Below the pieces are notes generated by a model. That model ran no database searches, was not told the DNA's origin, and saw only the letters and a list, made by a program, of their open reading frames with translations. Source: a virus. Taken from it: a DNA stretch of 47,921 bases. Position 1 is the first letter of the stretch, and each line of letters starts with the position of its first letter. Below are positions 1-7,974 of this stretch, one piece after another. A program made the position numbers and the translations under genes. Location of the stretch: IMG/VR virus record IMGVR_UViG_3300042876_000271, positions 1-47,921 of that record; one strand, 5' to 3'.

Positions 1-11
1 TACGGATACAA

Positions 12-49
12 GCAGCCCCCGGGGCTGCCATGAAGGCTTTTTTTTTTTT
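12..49 (+). terminator. hairpin plus T-tract, possible intrinsic terminator
   Basis: A perfect GC-rich inverted repeat (GCAGCCCC at 12-19, GGGGCTGC at 21-28) is followed after about 9 nt by an uninterrupted run of 12 T (38-49). The distance between stem and T-run is longer than usual, so termination is likely but not certain. It lies just upstream of the first gene and would close an upstream transcription unit outside the window. Confidence 0.5.
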
Positions 50-108
50 AGCTATGACCTCCCACCTGAAGCCCTTCCTGATTCCGGACCACTAGATAGG
101 ATGCCGTG

Positions 109-1263
109 ATGCGTGGTATCGGTACGTTCATCGGCATGACGACACAGAGCGTTGGAGCCACGGCGGCCCCGTTGCCGCCAGTTGCCCTGACGCCACCGTC
201 GATCTCGGGAACCGGCTACATCGGGTACACCCTGACGGTTGTCCCGGGCACCTGGGCGAACTCGCCGACGCAGATCGACTATATCTGGGAGTACTACGAC
301 ACCTTCCTGGCGCAGTGGATATCGTTCGGGTCTTCGCAGAGCACGACGATCCTGGTGACGCTCGATGCCGAGGGCCACGACATCCGGTGCAACGCCATCG
401 GTTCGAATCCAGCTGGGTTCGGGAACGCGGTCTCCAACACTCTGGTCGCCCTGTGGAGCCCGTACCTCGCGATCCCAGCGAGTGTCGAGGGCTGGTTCGA
501 TGCCGAGGCCACCAGCACGATCGTCTTGGCCCCGAATGTGGCGCAGTGGGGAAGCCGTCGCGATGTCCTCGGATCGGATGTCGTCACGGCAGCTACGCTC
601 GCCCTGCAGCCCACCTACAGCGCCACAGGCTGGGATGGCACCAGGCCAGCGATCAGCTTCAACGGCACCAACGGTCTCGGTAAGACAATCGCAGCGGCTC
701 GCTGCAAGAATGTTTCCGGGTACCGCGTCGCCATGGCCTACAAGGCTGACGCGTTCGTCGGTAGCCAGACCAGGTATGTGTCCATCGCAAGTGGGGCGAC
801 CCCGGTCGCGGTGCGGTACTCGACGGGCACCAATGGTGGCCAGCGCAACGTCGGTGCCCGCCCCTTGGATGCGGGATCCTTCGTGACCGCGGTTCCGTCT
901 GGTCCGGCTGAGGATCTCAACACGCACATCCGTGTCGATGTCGCCAAGTTCTTGACGGGCGGGGCTTCTGGTGAGGTCAACATACGTATCGATGGCACCG
1001 TGTATCCGACGACCGCGGTTGCCGGGTGGCCCAACACGAACACGTCGAACACGGACTCCCTGTCGCTCGGCATCGGTATCCAGAACGGCAGCACGATAAC
1101 GGGGCGCATCAACGCCCGGGTTCATGAGATCCTGCTGCTCTCCGGTGTCGGGACGAACGCCGAGAACGAGAAGATCGAGGGTTGCCTGGCGTGGCGCGCC
1201 AGGCTTACGGCCAAGCTGCCCATCACACACCCCTATAAAACCGCACCGCCGACACTCGTATGA
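109..1263 (+). CDS. putative tail adhesin: Ig-like domain plus LamG/concanavalin-like domain
   Basis: This 384-aa protein is probably a virion adhesin. Residues about 20-115 resemble a bacterial/phage Ig-like domain (ISGTGYIGYTLTVVPGTW, then a buried-Trp strand, then IRCNAIGSNPAG and SNTLVALW). Residues about 125-370 resemble a LamG/concanavalin-like fold (GWFDAEATSTI, PTYSATGWDGTRPAISFNG), a common carbohydrate-binding layout in phage tail proteins. The ATG at 109 is preferred over the adjacent GTG at 106 because TAGGA at 97-101 is better spaced. The next gene overlaps through ATGA. Assignment rests on motif resemblance; the ligand is unknown. Confidence 0.7.
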   Translation: MRGIGTFIGMTTQSVGATAAPLPPVALTPPSISGTGYIGYTLTVVPGTWANSPTQIDYIWEYYDTFLAQWISFGSSQSTTILVTLDAEGHDIRCNAIGSNPAGFGNAVSNTLVALWSPYLAIPASVEGWFDAEATSTIVLAPNVAQWGSRRDVLGSDVVTAATLALQPTYSATGWDGTRPAISFNGTNGLGKTIAAARCKNVSGYRVAMAYKADAFVGSQTRYVSIASGATPVAVRYSTGTNGGQRNVGARPLDAGSFVTAVPSGPAEDLNTHIRVDVAKFLTGGASGEVNIRIDGTVYPTTAVAGWPNTNTSNTDSLSLGIGIQNGSTITGRINARVHEILLLSGVGTNAENEKIEGCLAWRARLTAKLPITHPYKTAPPTLV

Positions 1264-1571
1264 TGGCTTACCTCTTCAACACGATCCCTGAGGCCGAGGC
1301 AGCACTGGTTGCCCTGGAGCCCATGCTGCGCGCCGCGCTCCTGGCTCGGGGCTACACGGCGGTCCCCGGCAACGGCGTCGTCGGCAAGGACATCAACGGA
1401 GCCGATGTCCCCGGCACTGAGGTCTCCACGGTGTGGGGGCCCGTTCAGGAGACCATCGAGGGTGCCTTCTGTATCCCATCGATTCGCGCCATGTTCCCGG
1501 AAGCCTTTGGGTCCATCGAGGTCACCCTGGGACTCCCGTATCCCGTCAACGTCACCCTGCTTGAATCCTGA
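1260..1571 (+). CDS. hypothetical protein, 103 aa
   Basis: I do not recognise this protein. It starts at an ATGATG, so either ATG (1260 or 1263) could be used, and it overlaps the stop of the adhesin gene, implying translational coupling. The N-terminal half is amphipathic and helical (PEAEAALVALEPMLRAALLA). The second half is rich in small and aromatic residues, with WGPVQ and GLPYPV. Its position between adhesin-type genes suggests a small structural or accessory tail protein, but no domain supports that directly. Confidence 0.7.
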   Translation: MMAYLFNTIPEAEAALVALEPMLRAALLARGYTAVPGNGVVGKDINGADVPGTEVSTVWGPVQETIEGAFCIPSIRAMFPEAFGSIEVTLGLPYPVNVTLLES

Positions 1572-1589
1572 TTCGCGTAAGGAACTCCC

Positions 1590-1913
1590 ATGCCTGGCTA
1601 CCACACCTTCACGGACACCCTGCCTGCTGGGCACCTCACGGGGTCCACGACGCTGACGGGGACCAGGACCAAGCTGACCCCGACGTTCCCCGCGGACTAC
1701 GTCGGCACCCTGACCCTGCGGGTCTACACGACCGCCGACTTCACCTTCGCGTCGGCGGACAACGCCGTCAACGAGGTCCCCGGCATCAAGGACACCTGGT
1801 TCGACATCCCGGTGATCAGTGCTGACCAGGTCACCTGGTTCAAGCAGAGCGGGGGATCAGGCGCCACGCTGTACTACTGGCTCCTGATCAAGACGACGCT
1901 CGGCAACGTCTAA
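1590..1913 (+). CDS. small beta-rich protein, possible tail accessory
   Basis: This 107-aa protein has a good ribosome binding site (AAGGA at 1579-1583, 6 nt from the ATG). It is almost entirely beta-prone: Thr-rich N-terminus (TGSTTLTGTRTKLTPTF), alternating hydrophobic strands (GTLTLRVYTTADFTF, YYWLLIKTTLGNV) and few charges. This fits a small beta-sandwich such as a fibre decoration or capping protein. No family recognised. It is followed by a 54-nt gap that carries a promoter-like sequence. Confidence 0.65.
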   Translation: MPGYHTFTDTLPAGHLTGSTTLTGTRTKLTPTFPADYVGTLTLRVYTTADFTFASADNAVNEVPGIKDTWFDIPVISADQVTWFKQSGGSGATLYYWLLIKTTLGNV

Positions 1914-1918
1914 GCGTC

Positions 1919-1946
1919 TCGACAACTCGGGCAGCACAGCTAGTGT
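1919..1946 (+). promoter_or_regulatory. sigma70-like promoter candidate upstream of the Cys-rich genes
   Basis: TCGACA (1919-1924), a 16-nt spacer and TAGTGT (1941-1946) sit in the 54-nt gap before the GTG at 1968. The match to TTGACA/TATAAT is only moderate. The position in one of the few real intergenic gaps of this region is the main support. Confidence 0.3.
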
Positions 1947-1967
1947 CGTGGACACCTAGGGGACCCA

Positions 1968-4472
1968 GTGGCTCTCACTGACGGCTACATCACCAACGAT
2001 GACGGCGGCGACTGGCAGTTCGCCAACACCGGGGGTGCTGGTCGCGGTGATTCCATCGATCCCAACGGTGACGCCTGGGCTCGCTTCGAACGCGTCAGCG
2101 GTGGCGTCACCGGAACGAAGTGTGATGAGAACGGGGTCGTGTCCGAGGGCCCCAAGATCACGTTCTCGACACCAGATGGGCTCCTCAGCGGTGCCGCCGA
2201 AGCCGACGGTAAGAGGCCATGGGTGGTCTGGGCCGGTGTCTCCCCGATGTCGCTGCGGGAGATCCTGGTCGTCTTCAACAAGCCGGTTGTCCTACTCAAT
2301 AAGTCCAAGATCAGCGGTGGTGATGTCGTCGCGTTGACCGGCCGCCTCCTCGTCATCGCGATGGAGGACCCGATCTCGATCAACGGGAAGCAGCGCGTCA
2401 CGGTGTCCATCGGGGCCGGCGCCCTGGGGTTCTACACGGAGCCCGATGAAACCGAGGAGACCCCGACGACATCGGGGACGACGACATCGTTCTGCCCGGA
2501 GCCCGCCCCGAAGACGGCATCGGAGCCCGGCGGCGAGCTCCCCGAGCTCGAGGACTACGACCTGCCGTGCGACTGCACCGAGGTCAAAGAGGGTGACAGC
2601 GGTGGCGGCGACGACACCAGTGGCGGCGCCGCTGAGCTCAACGATGCCCTGGTCTTCGCCGACATCTGCAACGCTGGTGCCCAGTGTGGCGAGTTCCAGG
2701 GCGACCAGGCCTCCTTCGCGGTCAACAACACCCTGGTGTTCCCAGTTAGGTGCACGCACCCCTTCGTGCTGCTCAAGCTGAAGATCTGTGGCTGTGCGAC
2801 GTGTACCAAGGAGGCCAAGGTCTGGATGGCCTGCATGGAGGTCTTCGGCTCCACGGTGCCGTTGGAACTCTTGCCCATCGACAAGCTGTTCGACATCGAT
2901 CCTTGCAACGTCCTGAGCAAGTACGCCAACGGGTTCCCGGCGCGGCTCTCCGGTGCCGCGGCCTGCTGCGGCTCCGCGGATGTCGTCATCGCGGCGTCCG
3001 CGGGTCCCGACGTCAGCCCCAGCGATGTCGGGCTCTGGGAGGGCAACGTCCCCGGCTTCGACAATCAGGTCTGCCTGTATCTGCCACCGTGCCAGGAGGA
3101 CTGCCAGGAGAACCCCTGCAAGGCCGTGGTTCGCCCCGACTTCGAGGATTACTACGTCGCCGAGGACATCATCAAGCCGAGCCAGCGAGAGCTCCCCGTG
3201 AGCTTCTTCGACACCTGGCTGGTGACGATGACAACGATCACGATTCCGTCGACGATCACGTCAACGACGCTGACCATGCTGACGTCGTTTGATACCACGA
3301 CGTTCGACTTCCTGCCGACCTCGGCGCAGTACGCGACGTGGACGTTCCCGACATCGATTCGGACCGCGGAATGGTCCCTGCCGTTCTGGTCGCAGCAGAC
3401 CATTACGGATATGATGCAGTTCATCGCGAGCGACGTATGGACTGGGTCCAATTTTGCAGGTCTGACGTCGCTGCTCTACGATTCAGGGGTCACGCTTCAG
3501 ACCATCGGAACCGAAGCCAAGTACGTCATCACGGCGGTCAACGGGTCCAACATCGATGTCGTCAGTGTCCCAGCCGGGGCCAAATGGCTCCTCGGGTACG
3601 GCGTCGTCGCGATCACGTACTGCGACGAAGGTGGTAACGAGCAGGTCGTCAACGTGGTTACCTCAATTTCCACAGCTGATGCCGGGGTTACCGCTGTAGG
3701 GGTCGTTACCGAGGCTATTGGAACCAACGTTATCGTGATTACGTCGCTTGGTCAGACGACCCGTAATTTCGTCACGGATGCCGGTACTTCAGAGATCAAT
3801 TATCTCAAGGTTCTTTTTGGTCAGCCAATCACCAACTACGACATCGCGAAGGTCGACATCACCGCGATGCAGGCGACCTCGGAGGTCGTCATCAACCTGC
3901 CCACGGAAATCCTGACCACGGTCAGCAAGTTCGTGACATCGGTTGTCGGGGTCTCCAACATCACCCTGGTGACCTCATGTGCCTCCGAAGAGGTCGAGGT
4001 CACCCTGAACTCGGACACCATCACGGCTGAGGTCCTCAAGGTCGCCACGGATGCCGGAGCGATCACGTTGCTCACCGAGGCCACGGACCCGAAGTGCGAC
4101 GTGAAGTACAAGTTCCTGAATCACCCCGGTGAGGACAAAATCGTCAAGGCCACGGGCCGGATCTCGATCCCCAGGGACTGCTGTGAGGGTATCGACGAGT
4201 TCTGCATCACCTATCAGGCCGACGTGGAGTGGGAAGAGAACTGCAAGAACGTCAAGTTGCTCAGCGCGATGTACGTCGACCGCGGCGTCGCGGCGCCCAG
4301 TGCTGAGAAGTGCCCCTGCTTTGACTGTGAACCCGAGCTCCCCCAGGTCAGCGGCGAGAACGCGACGCCATCGGATGTCGAGACCCTTGGCCTCGACAAC
4401 GACATGCCGTGCACGATCCGGGTCCAGCGCGTCAACAGGCGGTGGTGCATTACCTGCCGTGGGAACATCTAA
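1968..4472 (+). CDS. large cysteine-rich putative virion protein, 834 aa
   Basis: This protein begins at GTG with AGGGGA upstream. I recognise no whole-protein family. It contains 31 cysteines, many in tight clusters: DLPCDC, KICGCATC, AAACCGSAD, a four-Cys run near residue 370 (VCLYLPPC), RDCCEG, KCPCFDC and the C-terminal RWCITCRGN. An acidic Gly-rich linker lies near residues 205-225. A Thr-rich low-complexity stretch covers about residues 418-450 (DNA about 3220-3320). Cys-poor beta-rich sequence fills about residues 450-690. Such cysteine content suggests either structural metal sites or disulfides. Being followed at once by a second Cys-rich gene and preceded by adhesin genes, it is probably an external tail or fibre component; that role is inferred. 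Confidence 0.75.
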   Translation: MALTDGYITNDDGGDWQFANTGGAGRGDSIDPNGDAWARFERVSGGVTGTKCDENGVVSEGPKITFSTPDGLLSGAAEADGKRPWVVWAGVSPMSLREILVVFNKPVVLLNKSKISGGDVVALTGRLLVIAMEDPISINGKQRVTVSIGAGALGFYTEPDETEETPTTSGTTTSFCPEPAPKTASEPGGELPELEDYDLPCDCTEVKEGDSGGGDDTSGGAAELNDALVFADICNAGAQCGEFQGDQASFAVNNTLVFPVRCTHPFVLLKLKICGCATCTKEAKVWMACMEVFGSTVPLELLPIDKLFDIDPCNVLSKYANGFPARLSGAAACCGSADVVIAASAGPDVSPSDVGLWEGNVPGFDNQVCLYLPPCQEDCQENPCKAVVRPDFEDYYVAEDIIKPSQRELPVSFFDTWLVTMTTITIPSTITSTTLTMLTSFDTTTFDFLPTSAQYATWTFPTSIRTAEWSLPFWSQQTITDMMQFIASDVWTGSNFAGLTSLLYDSGVTLQTIGTEAKYVITAVNGSNIDVVSVPAGAKWLLGYGVVAITYCDEGGNEQVVNVVTSISTADAGVTAVGVVTEAIGTNVIVITSLGQTTRNFVTDAGTSEINYLKVLFGQPITNYDIAKVDITAMQATSEVVINLPTEILTTVSKFVTSVVGVSNITLVTSCASEEVEVTLNSDTITAEVLKVATDAGAITLLTEATDPKCDVKYKFLNHPGEDKIVKATGRISIPRDCCEGIDEFCITYQADVEWEENCKNVKLLSAMYVDRGVAAPSAEKCPCFDCEPELPQVSGENATPSDVETLGLDNDMPCTIRVQRVNRRWCITCRGNI

Positions 4473-4475
4473 GCC

Positions 4476-5543
4476 ATGGGGATCCGGTTCCGGCGTGACT
4501 TCGCCAACGGGGGATGCTGCGAAAACATCTGCCCAGATGGTCCCGCGTGCAGCTGCGATGACCTCCAGTGGTACTGCGTCAGCGTAAAGAACTACGAGAA
4601 CCCGGACTGCATCGGGAGCCCGTATCCGGAGTACCTGACCTGCAAGCAGCTCACTCAGGGTTTCATCGATGCCCTGCCGGCCTGCATTCCGGGGTTTGAA
4701 CCCGGTTACGCGAGTTCCTACGTCGCGTACGTCAGCGGCCCATTCACGGACAGCGGGGGCTGCTTGGCGGTGTGCCCGCCGTGGTACTGCATCAGGTATA
4801 CGGAGTACGCGACCGATAACTGCACCGGCACACCTGGTCTGATCACAACGCAGTGTGTCCAGCTCCAGCCCACTGAGGTCCCCGGTCCCGGCGGAACCTG
4901 CATCCCGACGGGCCTGGAGTCATCGGTGCTCATGGAGCTCATCAGCGGGCCCCACAACCAGCTCGTGGACTGCAGTGACCTCTGTGGGTGCTGTAACTTC
5001 GATACCCAGTACGCCGGGAAGACGCTGACGATCACATCGACGAGGTACGAGTCCGACGCCGGCTGGTTCCGGAAGCAGACCTCGGTGTACACCGGCACCT
5101 ACAGCGGCGGTGGCATTTTCACAGGCAGCTGGGCAGCCAGCGATGTCTACGAGGAAGCCTGGCCGCCGGATCCGCCGGCCCCGGAGTGCTACGACTTCGA
5201 TAGCCCGGCCTATGCGTACACGAACCCGGCACAGGCGCAGAACTTCAAGGTGGTCTGCGACCCCTCCGGGTTCTGGTACGACTTAGAGTACGTCGGGTTC
5301 CCGGGCTCCGGGGTGTTCCAGTTCTTCAGGCTTCGTGTCGAATCTGGGGAGTGCACCGGAGCGTTCTCAGGCTGCCTTCCAGACGGCTTCTATAAGACGC
5401 AGTGCGTGGCGACGTATTCGTCGTCGTGTCTCAACATGTTCGGGTATTACCGTGGCTGCGATGAGTTCTATGCCGAGGATTACTGCGCCACGAGGCAGTA
5501 CTCGAACTCGATCGACTGGACTACATCGGCTTCGATCGCGTAA
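4476..5543 (+). CDS. cysteine-rich protein with tandem WYC repeats
   Basis: This 355-aa protein has 27 cysteines. After a Cys-dense N-terminus (GGCCENICPDGPACSC) there are two tandem units of about 69 residues, roughly residues 32-100 and 103-170. Each reads W-Y-C, C-x-G-x-P, C-x-Q-L, C-I-P, S-G-P, C and C in order. The remainder is rich in Tyr, Trp and Gly with more scattered Cys (SGECTGAFSGC, RGCDEFYAEDYC). Conserved Cys spacing in a repeat suggests disulfide-stabilised extracellular modules, as in receptor-binding or decoration proteins. It starts 3 nt after the preceding Cys-rich gene and its stop overlaps the next ATG (TAATG). Function unknown; a surface-exposed virion protein is the best guess. 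Confidence 0.75.
   Translation: MGIRFRRDFANGGCCENICPDGPACSCDDLQWYCVSVKNYENPDCIGSPYPEYLTCKQLTQGFIDALPACIPGFEPGYASSYVAYVSGPFTDSGGCLAVCPPWYCIRYTEYATDNCTGTPGLITTQCVQLQPTEVPGPGGTCIPTGLESSVLMELISGPHNQLVDCSDLCGCCNFDTQYAGKTLTITSTRYESDAGWFRKQTSVYTGTYSGGGIFTGSWAASDVYEEAWPPDPPAPECYDFDSPAYAYTNPAQAQNFKVVCDPSGFWYDLEYVGFPGSGVFQFFRLRVESGECTGAFSGCLPDGFYKTQCVATYSSSCLNMFGYYRGCDEFYAEDYCATRQYSNSIDWTTSASIA
4569..4775 (+). repeat. Cys-rich WYC repeat, unit 1
   Basis: First of two in-frame protein repeats. The order of conserved elements is WYC, C-x-G-x-P, C-x-Q-L, ACIPG, VSGP, C and C. DNA identity between the units is low, so this is an old protein-level duplication. Confidence 0.7.
4782..4985 (+). repeat. Cys-rich WYC repeat, unit 2
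   Basis: Second unit, starting 6 nt after unit 1. It holds WYC, C-x-G-x-P, C-x-Q-L, TCIPT, ISGP, C and C in the same order and nearly the same spacing. Confidence 0.7.
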
Positions 5544-6151
5544 TGCAGCCGCTTCTCGACAACCTCGCGGGCCTGCTCACGTTCACGTCGGTAAAGACAA
5601 CGGAACGGATCGACGATATCCCAGCGGCCCCGAGTTGCGGGCTGTGCCGGTTCATCGTGTTCATGTGGCCCACGATCGCTGAGAAGGTCAAGACGCGCCA
5701 GTTCAGGTTTACCCGGCATCGGGGCTGCATCGTGATTCCGTATGATCCCAAGCGGAACGAGGTCGCCTATCTCAGCTTGGTGGAACCGTACACCGTGGAG
5801 ACCGTTGTCCTGGATGCCGAGGTCTTCGCCAAGGAGCTCAGGCCGCCGAGCGGGATGCGACGGGACCCCGGTGAGCCTGGTCTGATGAAGAAGGCCAGGA
5901 CGTTGGCTGGAGCTGTCTTCGACTGGGCCAAGGATGGGTTCCGGATGGCCACCGAGGAGCAAGTCGCCGCTCGTAAGGTGATCTGCGAGGGCTGCGAGTT
6001 CTGGCGCGGTGAGGGCTACAACGGGATGGGGAAGTGCCAGAAGTGCGGGTGCTCTGGGGTAAAGCTGAAGATCGCGGGCTCCGAGTGCCCCCTGAAGAAG
6101 TGGGGCCCGATTCCGAAGCCGGAGCCCGATTCACCTGCTAACGGCTCTTGA
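5543..6151 (+). CDS. zinc-ribbon-type phage protein
   Basis: The protein has 202 aa. Near the N-terminus there is a CGLC pair (Cys32, Cys35). The C-terminal third carries CEGC (148, 151), CQKCGC (165, 168, 170) and a final Cys182 before PLKKWG. This spacing is typical of the zinc-ribbon domains found in many phage and bacterial hypothetical proteins. The body is mixed alpha/beta with a helical KKARTLAGAVFDWAKDGFR segment. The function is not known; nucleic-acid or protein binding via zinc is plausible. Its start overlaps the previous stop (TAATG), so it is translated with the Cys-rich gene although it opens the small-gene cluster. Confidence 0.7.
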   Translation: MQPLLDNLAGLLTFTSVKTTERIDDIPAAPSCGLCRFIVFMWPTIAEKVKTRQFRFTRHRGCIVIPYDPKRNEVAYLSLVEPYTVETVVLDAEVFAKELRPPSGMRRDPGEPGLMKKARTLAGAVFDWAKDGFRMATEEQVAARKVICEGCEFWRGEGYNGMGKCQKCGCSGVKLKIAGSECPLKKWGPIPKPEPDSPANGS

Positions 6152-6195
6152 CGACGCGGTCAGGAACCGCTACACATGTGGCCCAGGAGACCATT

Positions 6196-6702
6196 GTGGC
6201 CGAAGGCAAGGCGCTCTCGCTTCGTGATGTCCTCGGGATCCTGAAGCCGGCTCCAGGTGGTCAGTTCACGGCAGCGCAGGACGACCTCCTCGCCAAGTTC
6301 TATGATCTCTACACGTTCCGCGAAGCCCACGAGGCCATGGACGCCTTCTTGAAGAAGGCGAACTGCGGGAACTGCAGGACCACGCTGATGACGATCATGG
6401 CGCAGCAGCCCGATCGGCTCCAGCAGTTCGTGGACGCCATTGACTGGGCCAAGTTCCTGGGCCGGAAGCCGACGGATCTCAAGGATGCCTTGCCGGCGCG
6501 CGCCACGGCTGATGCCCCCGTGCAGCCGGTCCAGGCACGTCGCGGTCGCCCTGTTTCCATTGCGGGGACCACCCGCGATATCGATGACACCCCAGAGGCC
6601 TACACGGCCATGATGGAGCACATCAATGGACAAAACGGATACTTCTCAGGACTCACCGTCCGAGTACTCCCCGACACCAGACTGCGCGTCTATTTCTATT
6701 GA
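6196..6702 (+). CDS. hypothetical helical protein with CGNC pair
   Basis: I chose the GTG at 6196 because AGGAG (6185-6189) lies 6 nt upstream. Longer in-frame starts exist at GTG 6178 and at TTG 6148, the latter overlapping the previous stop. The 168-aa product is helical in its first half (LRDVLGILKPAPGG, FYDLYTFREAHEAMDAFLKK) with one CGNC pair that could be half of a metal site or a redox pair. It then has a basic linker and a short beta C-terminus. It sits directly after the zinc-ribbon gene and its last 77 nt also encode the start of the next gene. Function unknown. Confidence 0.65.
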   Translation: MAEGKALSLRDVLGILKPAPGGQFTAAQDDLLAKFYDLYTFREAHEAMDAFLKKANCGNCRTTLMTIMAQQPDRLQQFVDAIDWAKFLGRKPTDLKDALPARATADAPVQPVQARRGRPVSIAGTTRDIDDTPEAYTAMMEHINGQNGYFSGLTVRVLPDTRLRVYFY

Positions 6703-7078
6703 GTGTCCGCGCGAACACTATTCCATCACGGTCGAGCTGAAGCCGTCCGCGATGCCTGAGGCGATGTCTTATGCCCTGCTCAGGGCTCGCGACATCTGGC
6801 CTGATGCCATCATGAATACGGGTCGCGACGTCTACGAGACCTATACCGAGGGTCGTCCGAACTCGTTCCGCAGTGTTGAATCGGTCTGTATTTTCCCATG
6901 TTTTGATCGCCTCCTTGCCGGCCAGTTGTTCCGGCGTCAACCCGACAGCGTCGTGATCACCAAGCACGGCACCGAACTCGAGATCACGGGGTACCGTGCC
7001 GGGATCGATGTCGTCAAGCATTTCGCCAAGATGCCGTTCTGGCGGCACCGGACCTCGGCGCGGTTGCAGGCCGTATGA
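6626..7078 (+). CDS. hypothetical protein overlapping its upstream neighbour by 77 nt
   Basis: The ATG at 6626 has GGAG about 7 nt upstream inside the previous gene. The overlap of 77 nt is large for this window, where overlaps are normally 1-14 nt. The 150-aa product has a Ser/Thr/Pro-rich N-terminal 20 residues that lie in the overlap. A beta-alpha-beta-like body follows (YSITVELKPSAMPEAMSYAL, VVITKHGTELEITGYRAG) and the C-terminus is basic. No family recognised. The stop overlaps the next start as ATGA. Confidence 0.6.
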   Translation: MDKTDTSQDSPSEYSPTPDCASISIECPREHYSITVELKPSAMPEAMSYALLRARDIWPDAIMNTGRDVYETYTEGRPNSFRSVESVCIFPCFDRLLAGQLFRRQPDSVVITKHGTELEITGYRAGIDVVKHFAKMPFWRHRTSARLQAV

Positions 7079-7974
7079 GCGATCCGTTGCGCGGGACTCC
7101 AGGCATCATGGGCGGCACGGGTGCCGACATCGCATCCGTCGTGCAGATCGGCGCTGTCCAGGCCGCCAAGGAGCGCGCCCTTGCCGCGTTCCGGCAGAAC
7201 ATCGCGTTGCCTGATGTCCACGTCGCCGATCGTACCAAGCCCTTCGTTCCCATGATCGTCGGGCAGGATGGCGCCCCGATTACGCCAGAGCGCCGCGCCG
7301 AGATGATGCGGGCTGCTGGGGTCAAGCCGATGTTCGATGAGAACGGCAAGGCCACGAACCAGCGTTACACGGAGAGCTTCGACGGGGTCATCGAGGTCGA
7401 GCGCATCGGGGAATCCGCAGAACGTAACCGCCACCAGATCCGCGTTGTCCAGACCAAGGAGCTCTCCGAAGATGCGCTCCGCCAGGGCAACATCGGGGAA
7501 GCCACCGTGGCTGGCACGGAAGGTGACCTCCATATTCCTGGCGCGGAGGACGTCGTGATCAGGCAGAACTGCGTGTACACCTCAGGGCACGGGTCACCTG
7601 TAAGCCCGACCCAGTTTTTGGCTCATATTCGCGAAGCCCTGACCAAGTTGGCCGCGGCATCAAAGAAGGCCGATGGCACCCAGGTCGGCTGCAAGGTGTG
7701 CGAGATGAGTCCAGCGTCTCGACTCTTCGCGCAGCGCTACCTGAAGACCCAGGGTGTCGGTGTCGGGGCCACGATCTTCGGGATCGTGATCACCATCGAC
7801 CCGGACATGGAGAACGAGATCCGGTTCTCTGGGGACCCCGCGTACCCAGCGTTCAAGGATCTCTACGCCTCCGTGTTCATCCCGAAGATCCAGTACGAGC
7901 GCGCCGCCAAGGCGCTGCATGCCAGTCAGGCCGATACCGACGTCATCGTCATCGAAGATGAGGAAATCACATGA
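7075..7974 (+). CDS. hypothetical protein, 299 aa
   Basis: Both ends overlap neighbours by ATGA. The N-terminus (MSDPLRGTPGIMGGTG) is Gly-rich. Residues 20-50 form an Ala-rich helix. The middle contains a beta-rich stretch with alternating charges, then a CKVCEMSP pair near residue 205. The protein ends in an acidic tail (DVIVIEDEEIT). The next gene has a complementary look (a globular Trp-rich start), and the two may act as a pair. I do not recognise a family; baseplate, capsid-associated or regulatory roles are all possible. Confidence 0.65.
   Translation: MSDPLRGTPGIMGGTGADIASVVQIGAVQAAKERALAAFRQNIALPDVHVADRTKPFVPMIVGQDGAPITPERRAEMMRAAGVKPMFDENGKATNQRYTESFDGVIEVERIGESAERNRHQIRVVQTKELSEDALRQGNIGEATVAGTEGDLHIPGAEDVVIRQNCVYTSGHGSPVSPTQFLAHIREALTKLAAASKKADGTQVGCKVCEMSPASRLFAQRYLKTQGVGVGATIFGIVITIDPDMENEIRFSGDPAYPAFKDLYASVFIPKIQYERAAKALHASQADTDVIVIEDEEIT

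Noticed and set aside
52-1230. Long open frame on the - strand opposite the first adhesin gene
   Set aside because: It mirrors the codon structure of the + strand gene and is rich in Arg, Gly and Asp, as antisense frames in GC-rich genes are. No start signal or protein motif supports it.
6148-7078. Programmed frameshift fusion of the two genes at 6196 and 6626, as in tail-assembly chaperones
   Set aside because: The shift needed is +1, there is no convincing slippery sequence, and no tape-measure gene follows.
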